Part shown: positions 27,107 to 35,064 of the stretch, one piece after another
Layout: every line of letters begins with the position of its first letter
How positions within the stretch are numbered: the first letter of the stretch is position 1
Program-made: the position numbers and the translations under genes
Origin: Desulfopila sp. IMCC35006
GTDB lineage: Bacteria; Desulfobacterota; Desulfobulbia; Desulfobulbales; Desulfocapsaceae
DNA: 64,000 nucleotides
Assembly: GCF_005116645.1 (NCBI RefSeq)
Contig: NZ_SWCM01000003.1
Coordinates: 431,093 to 495,092, forward strand
Direction: 5' to 3'
The notes under the pieces: model-generated
Database searches by the model: none
The model's input: only the letters and a program-made list of their open reading frames with translations
What the model was told of the DNA's origin: nothing

Positions 27107-28732
27107 CTAATTGATCACAACCCGTGTCATCTTCCGATCTTTCATAGTATAGCGAAAGCGTTTCCACTTAATTTTCCGTTCTTCTTCTCGCTGTCCATCC
27201 TTTACCTGACCCGGCTCTTTTTTTATGAGTTCCGCTTCGTGGGTGTACAGGCTCACTTTTGTTCCCCAAAGAAATTCCAGCCCCAGCAGCGTTCCCTCGA
27301 TATAGTCTCGGTAGAGCGGTTTCCCTTCAAAAACATGATTGAGAACCAGCGTATTGTCATCATCGACATTGATTGTCAAGGCCGGAGGATGATAGAGAGA
27401 ATCAGCGATCATCTTCTTGTAATGCTTTGCTTTTTTCGATTTAACATAATACTCCCAGGTCATCCGTTCTTTATTGAGGCGTTTATCAACAACAAAGAGT
27501 TGATGGAGGTCAACGAAATCCTGATCGAGAAAGGCATTGATAAACATCGAATCACAGAAATTTTCCCGAACAGAAAAGATAAAATCCCTGCCGCCGCCGG
27601 TTTCGGAATTAAAATTTTTCCGTCGGTAATTGTCGGCTATCCTCTGATAATCATATGATATTTTTCCAGCATTCGCCTGCGATTCCAGATAATAAAAAAG
27701 GCGCATGCCAAGCGCGTACGGATTCATACCGACGCGCGGCATCGAGGTCACCTTGGCGTTTATCACCGCAAAATCAACCTCATGGCCACTGATTCGATCG
27801 TCATTTAAAAAAAGATTTTCATGCCAGTAACTTGCCCACCCTTCATTGAGAATCTTTGTTCTGATCTGCGGCTGAAAATAAAGCGATGTGCTGCGAACCA
27901 CCTCAATGACCATCAGCATCCATTTATTTTCATCACGATTGAGAAACTCGGAATGTTCCATGAGGAACTGGAGCAGGTCATGCCTTTTTCCCTGCCCGTT
28001 CTCATTGACAGCCTTGTTGTACAGGGATTCAAACTCGGCATATTTACTCTTTACACTCTCGAGAAACAGCGCCTCCCCGTTCTGAGGAAATTCCCGCATG
28101 GATTTGTTATATTTATCAATCTCCGCGACATATCCGGCAATGGTATGGTTTTCTTTCTGCTGGATGAACACATCGAAATAGTAATCTATTTTCGACAGTT
28201 TTTTCTTTTCTATGGCAAAAGAGGAGAGCAGATCGAAATAGCCGACCAGGTTATCAATGGCCCGGGAAAATTCTATAACATAATCGACCCACCTCCCTTT
28301 CTCTGAGCGGAGCTTGGCAAACAATCGTTTATCGGCAAGGGCCTTGCCGGCAAAATCGTAATCCCAGGTATGGCGAAAATAGAGATTATTCTGAAAAAAA
28401 TCGATATGCCCGATAACGTGATAGAAAATCATCACGTTGAGCCAGTCCGGATTGTTGTCATTATAGAAGGAGATAGGCGGGCGGGTATTGATGACCGTTT
28501 CATACGGGTTATTGGGATAGAGTTCATACTGTCCCTGGTCCTTCAGCACCTCAACATCCTGTACCCAGTAATCATAGAGGGTGGGGATCATATTTTTCGG
28601 CGACAGCTGTAAAAAATCACGGTTCGTGACTATATATTCCAGGCTGTCATCCTGAAAACGCAGACCAGCATCCCGGGCGCGTTCCTTGCACCCCTCCATG
28701 ATTTTCTTTGCATGTTGACTCAGCAGTTCCAT
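27107..28732 (-). CDS. SpoVR/YcgB family protein
   Basis: A 541-residue protein with the SpoVR layout: an N-terminal helical domain including MIFYHVIGHIDFFQNN and HTWDYDF, and the conserved GWASYWHE stretch, then MPRVGMNPYALGMRLFYYLE. SpoVR affects spore cortex in Bacillus, and its E. coli homologue YcgB is tied to the PrkA (YeaG)/YeaH stress system. No enzymatic activity is proven. GAGGTGAT lies before the ATG at 28732. Position between yeaH and a prkA homologue fits the conserved trio. Confidence 0.92.
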   Translation of the reverse strand: MELLSQHAKKIMEGCKERARDAGLRFQDDSLEYIVTNRDFLQLSPKNMIPTLYDYWVQDVEVLKDQGQYELYPNNPYETVINTRPPISFYNDNNPDWLNVMIFYHVIGHIDFFQNNLYFRHTWDYDFAGKALADKRLFAKLRSEKGRWVDYVIEFSRAIDNLVGYFDLLSSFAIEKKKLSKIDYYFDVFIQQKENHTIAGYVAEIDKYNKSMREFPQNGEALFLESVKSKYAEFESLYNKAVNENGQGKRHDLLQFLMEHSEFLNRDENKWMLMVIEVVRSTSLYFQPQIRTKILNEGWASYWHENLFLNDDRISGHEVDFAVINAKVTSMPRVGMNPYALGMRLFYYLESQANAGKISYDYQRIADNYRRKNFNSETGGGRDFIFSVRENFCDSMFINAFLDQDFVDLHQLFVVDKRLNKERMTWEYYVKSKKAKHYKKMIADSLYHPPALTINVDDDNTLVLNHVFEGKPLYRDYIEGTLLGLEFLWGTKVSLYTHEAELIKKEPGQVKDGQREEERKIKWKRFRYTMKDRKMTRVVIN

Positions 28733-28770
28733 ATCACCTCACCATGAGAACACGTATCGCTATAAAGAAA

Positions 28771-30153
28771 TTACGAAATAAGTTCTCTGATTCCCTTGAT
28801 CAGTCTCGTTTCATTGGTGTCCTCGGAAATCACATCCATTCGCAGCACATCTTTTCGCTCTTCAAGCAGCCCCGATTTACGGATATATCGTTCCACCTCC
28901 GTCTGCCCTGAGATGCCGTAGCCGTTTTCCGCAATAGTTATGCCGACGCGACTGGCATAATGCAGCATCTTCTCCAGTTCCGGCAGGGCCTTATCTCCTT
29001 TGGTATCCCAGTCATCACCATCGGTACCGTGGAACACATAGATATTATTGTCCCGTTCAAGCGATTCTTCTTCGACAATTTTATTGACCAGACTGTAGGC
29101 ACTGGCCACCTGGGTGCCGCCGGCCACGGTCGAGTTATAGTAGGTCTGGAAATTTTTAACCTCTTTCGCCTCGGTATCATGCAGGATAAAACGGGTCTCC
29201 ACCTGGTTCTTATACTGGTAAATCAGCCAGGAATAGATAAGGACATGCTGGTTGACCACCAGCTCCGTCGGTTTACCGCCCATGGAACCGGAATAGTCCC
29301 GGACAAAAAAGACCACCGCCTGGGACTCATAATCTTTTTCTCTGGACAGGATTCGGTAGATTCGGTCCCTCGGGGAGATGAGCAGCCCTCGACTGTCGAT
29401 CTTGTCCCGGGCACGGATACGACCGAGGGCAATATTGGTCTGGATAATCTTTCTGAGGGTCGACTTTTTATCCAGTATCTGGCCAAATCCTCTATTTTTA
29501 TCGGTTAAATCATAGGTGTACTTGGTGAGCGATTTCTTTTTCCCCTTATCTTTCAGATTGGGCAGCTCAAACTGTTCGGTAAGAATGCGGCCAAGGTCGT
29601 AGGCATTTGATTCGACGTCGTGTTCCCCACCCTCGCCTTTGCCTGCCCCGCCCTGGCCTCCCTGTTCCGGCCTGACCGGCTGCTCGCCAATGACTTCGCC
29701 TTCTTCGCCTTCGCCGGCACCACCTTCCCCGGCCCCCTGATCGTCTCCATCCCCTTCGCCTTCTTCATTCAACCGGACTTTATCATGGACCAGTTTTTCC
29801 TCCACCGTGGTCGGCACGATAACGACCTTGTCATCCCCATTCTGGCTCGGTTTGACCATCTTGCCGACTCTTATTTTTCGGGGGAAGCCATCCTCCTCAC
29901 GCTGCTTGTCTTTTTCCAGCAGATAATCAAGCGACTGAACGGTGGTGAGCGCCAGCAGTTTTGGCGGAGACGCGTCATGCAGCATCTCCAGATCATTGTA
30001 CTGGTAAATATTCCGAACAACGGGCGCAGGCGCATAGCGATGATCCCGGTCAAGTTCGAGCAAATCCAGCTCATAGCGGATTTTCCGGTCCTGTTCCGGG
30101 GTCAGTCCCTTTTCTTTCAAGGTACGATAGAGGGCGTGCAGTTTTTGTTTCAT
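28771..30153 (-). CDS. YeaH/YhbH (DUF444) vWA-like protein
   Basis: A 460-residue member of the YeaH/YhbH family. The C-terminal half has a von Willebrand A-like metal site, FFVRDYSGSMGG (DxSxS) followed by a VAGGTQVASAY loop and FHGTDGDDWD. An acidic, glycine-rich linker at about residues 125-180 (many E/G/D) is longer than usual. In E. coli, YeaH works with the kinase YeaG in sustained nitrogen starvation; the same partnership is inferred here from gene order. Confidence 0.92.
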   Translation of the reverse strand: MKQKLHALYRTLKEKGLTPEQDRKIRYELDLLELDRDHRYAPAPVVRNIYQYNDLEMLHDASPPKLLALTTVQSLDYLLEKDKQREEDGFPRKIRVGKMVKPSQNGDDKVVIVPTTVEEKLVHDKVRLNEEGEGDGDDQGAGEGGAGEGEEGEVIGEQPVRPEQGGQGGAGKGEGGEHDVESNAYDLGRILTEQFELPNLKDKGKKKSLTKYTYDLTDKNRGFGQILDKKSTLRKIIQTNIALGRIRARDKIDSRGLLISPRDRIYRILSREKDYESQAVVFFVRDYSGSMGGKPTELVVNQHVLIYSWLIYQYKNQVETRFILHDTEAKEVKNFQTYYNSTVAGGTQVASAYSLVNKIVEEESLERDNNIYVFHGTDGDDWDTKGDKALPELEKMLHYASRVGITIAENGYGISGQTEVERYIRKSGLLEERKDVLRMDVISEDTNETRLIKGIRELIS

Positions 30154-30233
30154 TTTATCGTATCCGGGTACATCTTTAAAGATATGCGATAGCTAAGGAA
30201 AACCTTCGCCTTTAGAGAGATTTTACGACACCA

Positions 30234-32294
30234 TCAGTTTTCATCGACCTGGGTACAGAAATATTCGATAGTTTTTTGGGCACAGGTCGTACAATACCCG
30301 AGCTTCTTCAGCATGGTTTCAATCATCCGGTCGTACAGCTTCTGGTTCTCTTCATTGGTGCGGTTTGCCAATGCTCCGATCAGACTGCCGGACCCGGCGA
30401 TATCCGATTTCAGCCGGACATCGGTAACCGCCTTGACCAGCTCGAGGTTGTCCATAAAATCATAGTCCGGCCGGACCGAGATTTTCTGGCCGTAGATCTT
30501 CCGGATCGATGTCCTGAAGGAGTCCTTCTGTTCCCTCGTCTTCAGACCGAGACCATCTTCCACCGAGTTAATGTATCGCTCGTCGATCTTTAAGGCCTGC
30601 AGTTCACCGGTCTGGGGGTTTTTGTATTTCCACATCTTGTCTGTCCCCAGATTTTCGGCGTCTATCCCGATGATCATATTGACATAGTTGAGTACATCTT
30701 TACGGATGGCCAGCGGTTCATCCATATAGGCGTTGAACATTTCAGTCATGATCCGCTCGCGATACAGCCCCTTGGCAATTTTCAGGTCATCGAGGAACTT
30801 GGCCCGATCTTTCGCCTCCGACACATAATCGAGGATCGCCCGCTCAATGGCATGAAAGACATCGTAGGCGAACATGCACTTGCCCTCGTTGGTTTCGGAG
30901 CTCTCGAGCATCAACTGGATCGAACGACCGAGATTTCGCTGGCCGAGGCCTTTCTGACCATACCGTTTGGTAATGTCGTGTTCCTGGCTGAGGGTATCGA
31001 TAACCTCGGACAGCGTCTTCAAACTCTTTTCGCCGGCCACCTCTCCAGCGGCAAGTTTCATGGTCTCAATGGGGGTGAGTTTTTCCGATCTTGGCAGCCG
31101 GGTGAGCACCACACCCACGGAAGCGGCGTAGTTGAGGTTGGGATCCTGATGCATGGCATCCCCGGTCAGGGTTGTCTTCGATTCATTGCCGATGGCATAG
31201 GTGGTGAGTTCTTTCTGCAGCACGTAATTGGTGTTGTGGGAGACATAGCAGATACGACACCTGTCGACAATCGGCGCCTCCTCCTTTTCAGCCAGGAAAC
31301 GATTGAATTCCGAGTTGTTGCTGGTGGCGATGATCAGGGTGTCGATGGGCCACTTGTAACCGTCAATCTCAATGCACCGGTTCTGAATGATGCCAAGATA
31401 GACCTGGACCAGATCCTTTTTGTTTTTATAGATCTCATCGCTGAAATGGATACCGCCGCCGGCGACCCGGGCCAGAGCCCCTCGGCGCAGATCAAACCGG
31501 TATGGATTATTGGTATCGGTGATATGCAGCAACCGCTGGATAGACTCTTCACCGAGCAGATCAACCGCCGACGAGGTGATCTTATCCTTGGCCGGATACT
31601 TGCCGGTCACCGTACCGAGGCTCTCTATCAGGGGAACAGGTACAATTTCAATGAAATCGAGCATATCATCGAGGTTGCCATTGGTATACTCCCGGATATT
31701 ATTCCAGATATAGGCAGAACATGCACCCAGAGGACGATAATTTTCATACCAGGTTTCCAGCATCTTATCCGCAACACGATACCTTCGGGACAGGTATTGC
31801 TGTGACTCGGCACTTGATTCGTGCAGATTCATGGCCAGCACCATCGGATCTTCATAGGTCTGGGATTCAATGGTGGTTATGTTGCCGTACGACCCGAGCT
31901 TGTCCAGGCCGACAAAGCGGAAAGTATATTTGCGGTTTTTAGGCAGTGATAGAAAATCACGGTACATTTTACAGAGATATTCAACCAGAAAGGTCTTGCC
32001 GTTGCCCGGCTCCCCAACCAGGACAAAGGCCATCTCCTTCGATGACCCACCCTGGGAGGCATCTTTGACAAACGACACAAACGAGTTTATTTCGTCGTAC
32101 ATACCGACGATATGTTTTTTGCCTTCCCGGAATATCCTGAAATCAAAGGTGTTTTTACCGTTGACCATTACCTTGTCAATATCCCCTTCCAATACCATTC
32201 GGGAAACACTCTCAAAGGCGTTTTCAAAAACACGTTCGCCTTTCTTCACCGAGGTAAAATGGTTATGGAGTGAATTACTTCTTTGGTCTGCCAT
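30234..32294 (-). CDS. prkA: PrkA/YeaG-type serine protein kinase
   Basis: A 686-residue protein with an N-terminal AAA+ domain (Walker A in FVLVGEPGNGKTFLVEYL, about residue 97; IHFSDEIYKNKKDLVQV as Walker B region; IIATSNNSEFNRF as sensor 1) and the C-terminal PrkA kinase domain (INSVEDGLGLKTREQKDSFR...). PrkA proteins phosphorylate Ser/Thr and participate in sporulation or stress adaptation. It is first in a four-gene leftward unit with yeaH, spoVR and a second prkA homologue. The 269-bp spacer to the divergent dauR-type gene holds repeats and a promoter for the other side. Confidence 0.93.
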   Translation of the reverse strand: MADQRSNSLHNHFTSVKKGERVFENAFESVSRMVLEGDIDKVMVNGKNTFDFRIFREGKKHIVGMYDEINSFVSFVKDASQGGSSKEMAFVLVGEPGNGKTFLVEYLCKMYRDFLSLPKNRKYTFRFVGLDKLGSYGNITTIESQTYEDPMVLAMNLHESSAESQQYLSRRYRVADKMLETWYENYRPLGACSAYIWNNIREYTNGNLDDMLDFIEIVPVPLIESLGTVTGKYPAKDKITSSAVDLLGEESIQRLLHITDTNNPYRFDLRRGALARVAGGGIHFSDEIYKNKKDLVQVYLGIIQNRCIEIDGYKWPIDTLIIATSNNSEFNRFLAEKEEAPIVDRCRICYVSHNTNYVLQKELTTYAIGNESKTTLTGDAMHQDPNLNYAASVGVVLTRLPRSEKLTPIETMKLAAGEVAGEKSLKTLSEVIDTLSQEHDITKRYGQKGLGQRNLGRSIQLMLESSETNEGKCMFAYDVFHAIERAILDYVSEAKDRAKFLDDLKIAKGLYRERIMTEMFNAYMDEPLAIRKDVLNYVNMIIGIDAENLGTDKMWKYKNPQTGELQALKIDERYINSVEDGLGLKTREQKDSFRTSIRKIYGQKISVRPDYDFMDNLELVKAVTDVRLKSDIAGSGSLIGALANRTNEENQKLYDRMIETMLKKLGYCTTCAQKTIEYFCTQVDEN

Positions 32295-32429
32295 CGTCCC
32301 CTCCTGCCTGATTGAGATAGATTGATACCTCTAGTTGTTAGTAGAATATTGGCACCAATGATATTTTTGCAAGAAAGAACCACAAATAATTCTCATTTGC
32401 AGCGACAGCTCTCCGACTTATTTCGAGCC

Positions 32430-32483
32430 CAACTTTTTCCAGGGGCCAGTTCATTCAACTTTTTTTGAACAGCTCAACTTTTT
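32430..32483 (+). repeat. Three direct CAACTTTTT repeats in prkA/dauR spacer
   Basis: CAACTTTTT occurs at 32430-32438, 32456-32464 and 32475-32483, with start-to-start spacings of 26 and 19 bp, immediately before the TTGACA at 32486. The layout suits binding of a regulator to direct half-sites, possibly the adjacent DauR-type protein. Confidence 0.5.
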
Positions 32484-32485
32484 TA

Positions 32486-32514
32486 TTGACACAACCCGCA
32501 TCAATTGCCAGAAT
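32486..32514 (+). promoter_or_regulatory. Candidate sigma-70 promoter for dauR-ridA-cyuA
   Basis: TTGACA (perfect -35), 17-bp spacer, CAGAAT as -10; the -10 element ends 49 bp before the ATG at 32564. Confidence 0.6.
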
Positions 32515-32563
32515 AGATTAGTGCATATTCACAAAATAAAACTCGACATGACTCCATGTATAT

Positions 32564-33229
32564 ATGACTGAAAAAGAACGTGTTTTTGAGAACCTGCAAC
32601 GAATGGCCGATGCGGTTGTAGCACTGCTCGGCAAAAATTGTGAAGCAAGTGTCCATGATTTAACCCAGCTGGAAAACTCCCTTATTTACATCCGGGGAAA
32701 TGTGACCGGCAGAACACCCGGTGCTCCAGCCACCGACCTGCTGCTGAAAATGCTCCAGCAAAATTCCGGTCAGGCCGTGGACAGGCATAATTACAGGACG
32801 ACAACAACCGATGGCCGCTCGCTGAAATCGACAACAACATTTATCCGGGACACAGCCGGCAGACCGCTTGCCGCCTTCTGTATAAATCTGGATACCACCG
32901 ATTTTTACAATGCCAGCCAGGCCCTGATGCCTTTTATCAACATCCAGGAAAACAATTGTCAAGCAGGAACAGAAACATTTGCCCACGCCGCAGGAGAAAC
33001 AGTTGAGGCTCTTTTTTATCATGCAGTAGAGGACATCGGAAAACATCCGGCAACGATGAATGTCGATGAAAAAACTGAACTCACCCGCCGGCTGGAAGAA
33101 AATGGCACCTTCCTGCTTAAAGGCGCAGTCGAACAGGTGGCCCAGATGATGGGTGTCACGAAATTCACGGTCTACAATTATCTGAAAAAAGTTCGTTCCA
33201 GCAATTCAACCATAATATCAGAGGCATAA
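32564..33229 (+). CDS. YheO/DauR-type PAS-HTH transcriptional regulator
   Basis: A 221-residue regulator with an N-terminal YheO-like PAS domain (about 1-120: FENLQRMADAVVALLGKNCEASVHDL, GRSLKSTTTFIRD, LAAFCINLD) and a C-terminal DauR-like helix-turn-helix (about 165-212: GTFLLKGAVEQVAQMMGVTKFTVYNYLKKVR). Such regulators commonly control amino-acid degradation genes. One base separates its stop from ridA, so it is the first gene of the operon and probably responds to cysteine or a related amino acid (inference). Confidence 0.9.
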   Translation: MTEKERVFENLQRMADAVVALLGKNCEASVHDLTQLENSLIYIRGNVTGRTPGAPATDLLLKMLQQNSGQAVDRHNYRTTTTDGRSLKSTTTFIRDTAGRPLAAFCINLDTTDFYNASQALMPFINIQENNCQAGTETFAHAAGETVEALFYHAVEDIGKHPATMNVDEKTELTRRLEENGTFLLKGAVEQVAQMMGVTKFTVYNYLKKVRSSNSTIISEA

Positions 33230-33230
33230 T

Positions 33231-33611
33231 ATGCTCAAAAAAGTCATTTCCACCACGCAGGCACCCAGCGCCATCGGTCCATATTCCCAGGCCATCGCCA
33301 CCGAGAGCCTGCTCTTTATCTCCGGCCAGCTGCCGATAGATCCAGTCAGCGGCAGGATGCTCGACGGCGATATCGGCGCCAAAACAAGGCAGATCATCAC
33401 CAATGCCACGGCCATCGCCAAAGAGGCAGGTACCGACTTGAGCCGTGTGGTCAAAACGACGATATTTTTGACGAACCTGGGCGATTTTCAGGAAGTCAAC
33501 AGCGCCTACGGGAGTTTTTTCGCCGATTCCCCACCGGCACGATCAACTGTCCAGGTGGCGGCATTACCCCTTGGCGCAAACATTGAAATTGAATTCATAC
33601 TTGCCATCTAA
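33231..33611 (+). CDS. ridA: RidA-family enamine/imine deaminase
   Basis: Hydrolyses reactive 2-aminoacrylate-type enamines to keto acids and ammonia. The 126-residue protein carries the RidA motifs AIGPYSQAI, FISGQLPIDP and PARSTVQVAALPLGANIEIEF; the Arg near residue 104 matches the carboxylate-binding catalytic Arg. GAGG lies six bases before the ATG. The downstream enzyme is predicted to generate 2-aminoacrylate, which gives RidA a direct local substrate. Confidence 0.96.
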   Translation: MLKKVISTTQAPSAIGPYSQAIATESLLFISGQLPIDPVSGRMLDGDIGAKTRQIITNATAIAKEAGTDLSRVVKTTIFLTNLGDFQEVNSAYGSFFADSPPARSTVQVAALPLGANIEIEFILAI

Positions 33612-33641
33612 TTGATTTTATATGGAAGAAAGGAAAGCCTT

Positions 33642-34976
33642 ATGAAATTTACGGTCAAAGACATCCTGGAGATGGAGGTTATCCTGGCTCTCGGGTGTAC
33701 CGAGCCGGTTGCCATCGCCCTGGGTGGTGCCGCGGCAGCAACACTTCTGCCGGAAAAAGAATTCGATGCCATTGAAATCTGGATCGATCCCAATATTTAC
33801 AAAAACGGCATGGCGGTCATCATTCCCGGCACCGGCGGCATGCAGGGCCTTGATACCGCAGCGGCCCTCGGGGCGTATGGTGGAAATCCGGGAAGAGGCC
33901 TGGAAGTACTGGAAAGTCTTGACGAAACGACCATAGCAAAGGCCAAGGCATTGCTCGACAAAAACAAGGTGACCGTTAACCTGCGCGATGAAGTCGGCCT
34001 CTACGTCAAAACAAAACTTATCTCGGGCAGCAACATCGCCGAATCACTTATTATCGACCTGCACAACAATATTGTCAGCCTGAAACTGAATGGCGAAGAA
34101 ATCACCGACTCCCCTTTTCTCACCAAATCCCACAGTAAAGGCGGCAAACACACTTTGGCTGACCTGGAAACCTGGTTGCGGGAATTGACCTTGCCGGACA
34201 TACTTGAGCTTACCGCCGATCTGGACGAGGACGATCTCAACTTTCTCGAGGTGGGAGTTAATCACAATCTGGCTCTCGCCGAATATGGCTTGAAACACGG
34301 CAGCGGCCTTGGCATCGGCAAGGCCATCGACCGATTGATCAAACAGAAACTGATGGTCAAAGATATGTCGAGCTCGGCGCGCAGGCTCACCTCCGCTGCG
34401 GCCGATGCCCGGATGGGCGGGGCCAATCTGCCGGCTATGAGTTCCGCCGGCAGCGGCAATCATGGTCTCACGGCTATTTTACCGATCTGGGCGATCAAGG
34501 ATTTTATCGACCATGACCGGGAAACCATCCTGAGAGCCATCGGCCTCAGTCACATCGTCACGGCCTATGTCAAGGCCCACACCGGCAGGCTCTCCGCCGT
34601 CTGTGGCTGTTCGATCGCTGCCGGGGCCGGGGCGACAGCGGGTATCACCTATCTGGTCGGCGGCGACGTACACCATATGGAAGGAGCGATCAAAAATATC
34701 CTGGAGGATCTGGCCGGAGTTATCTGCGATGGTGCGAAAGCCGGCTGCGCCATCAAACTCAACACCGCGGCGGGCGCTGCCGTTCAGGCCGCGCTCTTTT
34801 CCCTGCATGGGGTAAATGTCAAGGACACCGACGGCATCATCGGCAACTCCACGCAAAAAACCATCCAGAACATGGGCGCCCTCAGCCACGACGGGATGAT
34901 CCAGGCCGATAAGACCATCCTGAAGATCATGCTGGAAAAACAGATGACAAAGAAGAATCAACAGGACGCAAAATGA
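33642..34976 (+). CDS. cyuA: L-cysteine desulfidase / UPF0597 serine dehydratase-alpha-like protein
   Basis: A 444-residue protein from the ATG at 33642 (GAAAGGAAAG upstream). It matches the CyuA/YhaM/CdsB family, [4Fe-4S] enzymes that convert L-cysteine to sulfide, ammonia and pyruvate via aminoacrylate. Key features are ALGCTEPVAIAL (catalytic Cys near residue 19), MSSAGSGNHGLTAILP, SAVCGCSIAAGAG and GVICDGAKAGCAIK, with Cys residues suited to cluster binding. Co-transcription with a DauR-type regulator and RidA supports cysteine catabolism. L-serine as an alternative substrate cannot be excluded. Confidence 0.9.
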   Translation: MKFTVKDILEMEVILALGCTEPVAIALGGAAAATLLPEKEFDAIEIWIDPNIYKNGMAVIIPGTGGMQGLDTAAALGAYGGNPGRGLEVLESLDETTIAKAKALLDKNKVTVNLRDEVGLYVKTKLISGSNIAESLIIDLHNNIVSLKLNGEEITDSPFLTKSHSKGGKHTLADLETWLRELTLPDILELTADLDEDDLNFLEVGVNHNLALAEYGLKHGSGLGIGKAIDRLIKQKLMVKDMSSSARRLTSAAADARMGGANLPAMSSAGSGNHGLTAILPIWAIKDFIDHDRETILRAIGLSHIVTAYVKAHTGRLSAVCGCSIAAGAGATAGITYLVGGDVHHMEGAIKNILEDLAGVICDGAKAGCAIKLNTAAGAAVQAALFSLHGVNVKDTDGIIGNSTQKTIQNMGALSHDGMIQADKTILKIMLEKQMTKKNQQDAK

Positions 34977-35026
34977 TGGCGTCGTAAAAACTACCCAAAG
35001 GGCATAGAAATCTTCACCTGCTTTTT

Positions 35027-35053
35027 TTGTTCCCATGCAACGCATGGGAACAA
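35027..35053. repeat. REP-like 12-bp palindrome between convergent genes
   Basis: TTGTTCCCATGC and GCATGGGAACAA pair exactly around a 3-nt loop. There is no T-run on the downstream side of either strand, so it is not a classic intrinsic terminator. Its form resembles the GTTCCCACGC/GCGTGGGAAC palindromes scattered in many proteobacterial genomes. Confidence 0.6.
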
Positions 35054-35064
35054 GGGGTCATCGA

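Noticed and set aside
35027..35053. Intrinsic terminator for purL or cyuA
   Set aside because: The hairpin is strong, but the T-run is on the wrong side for both strands.
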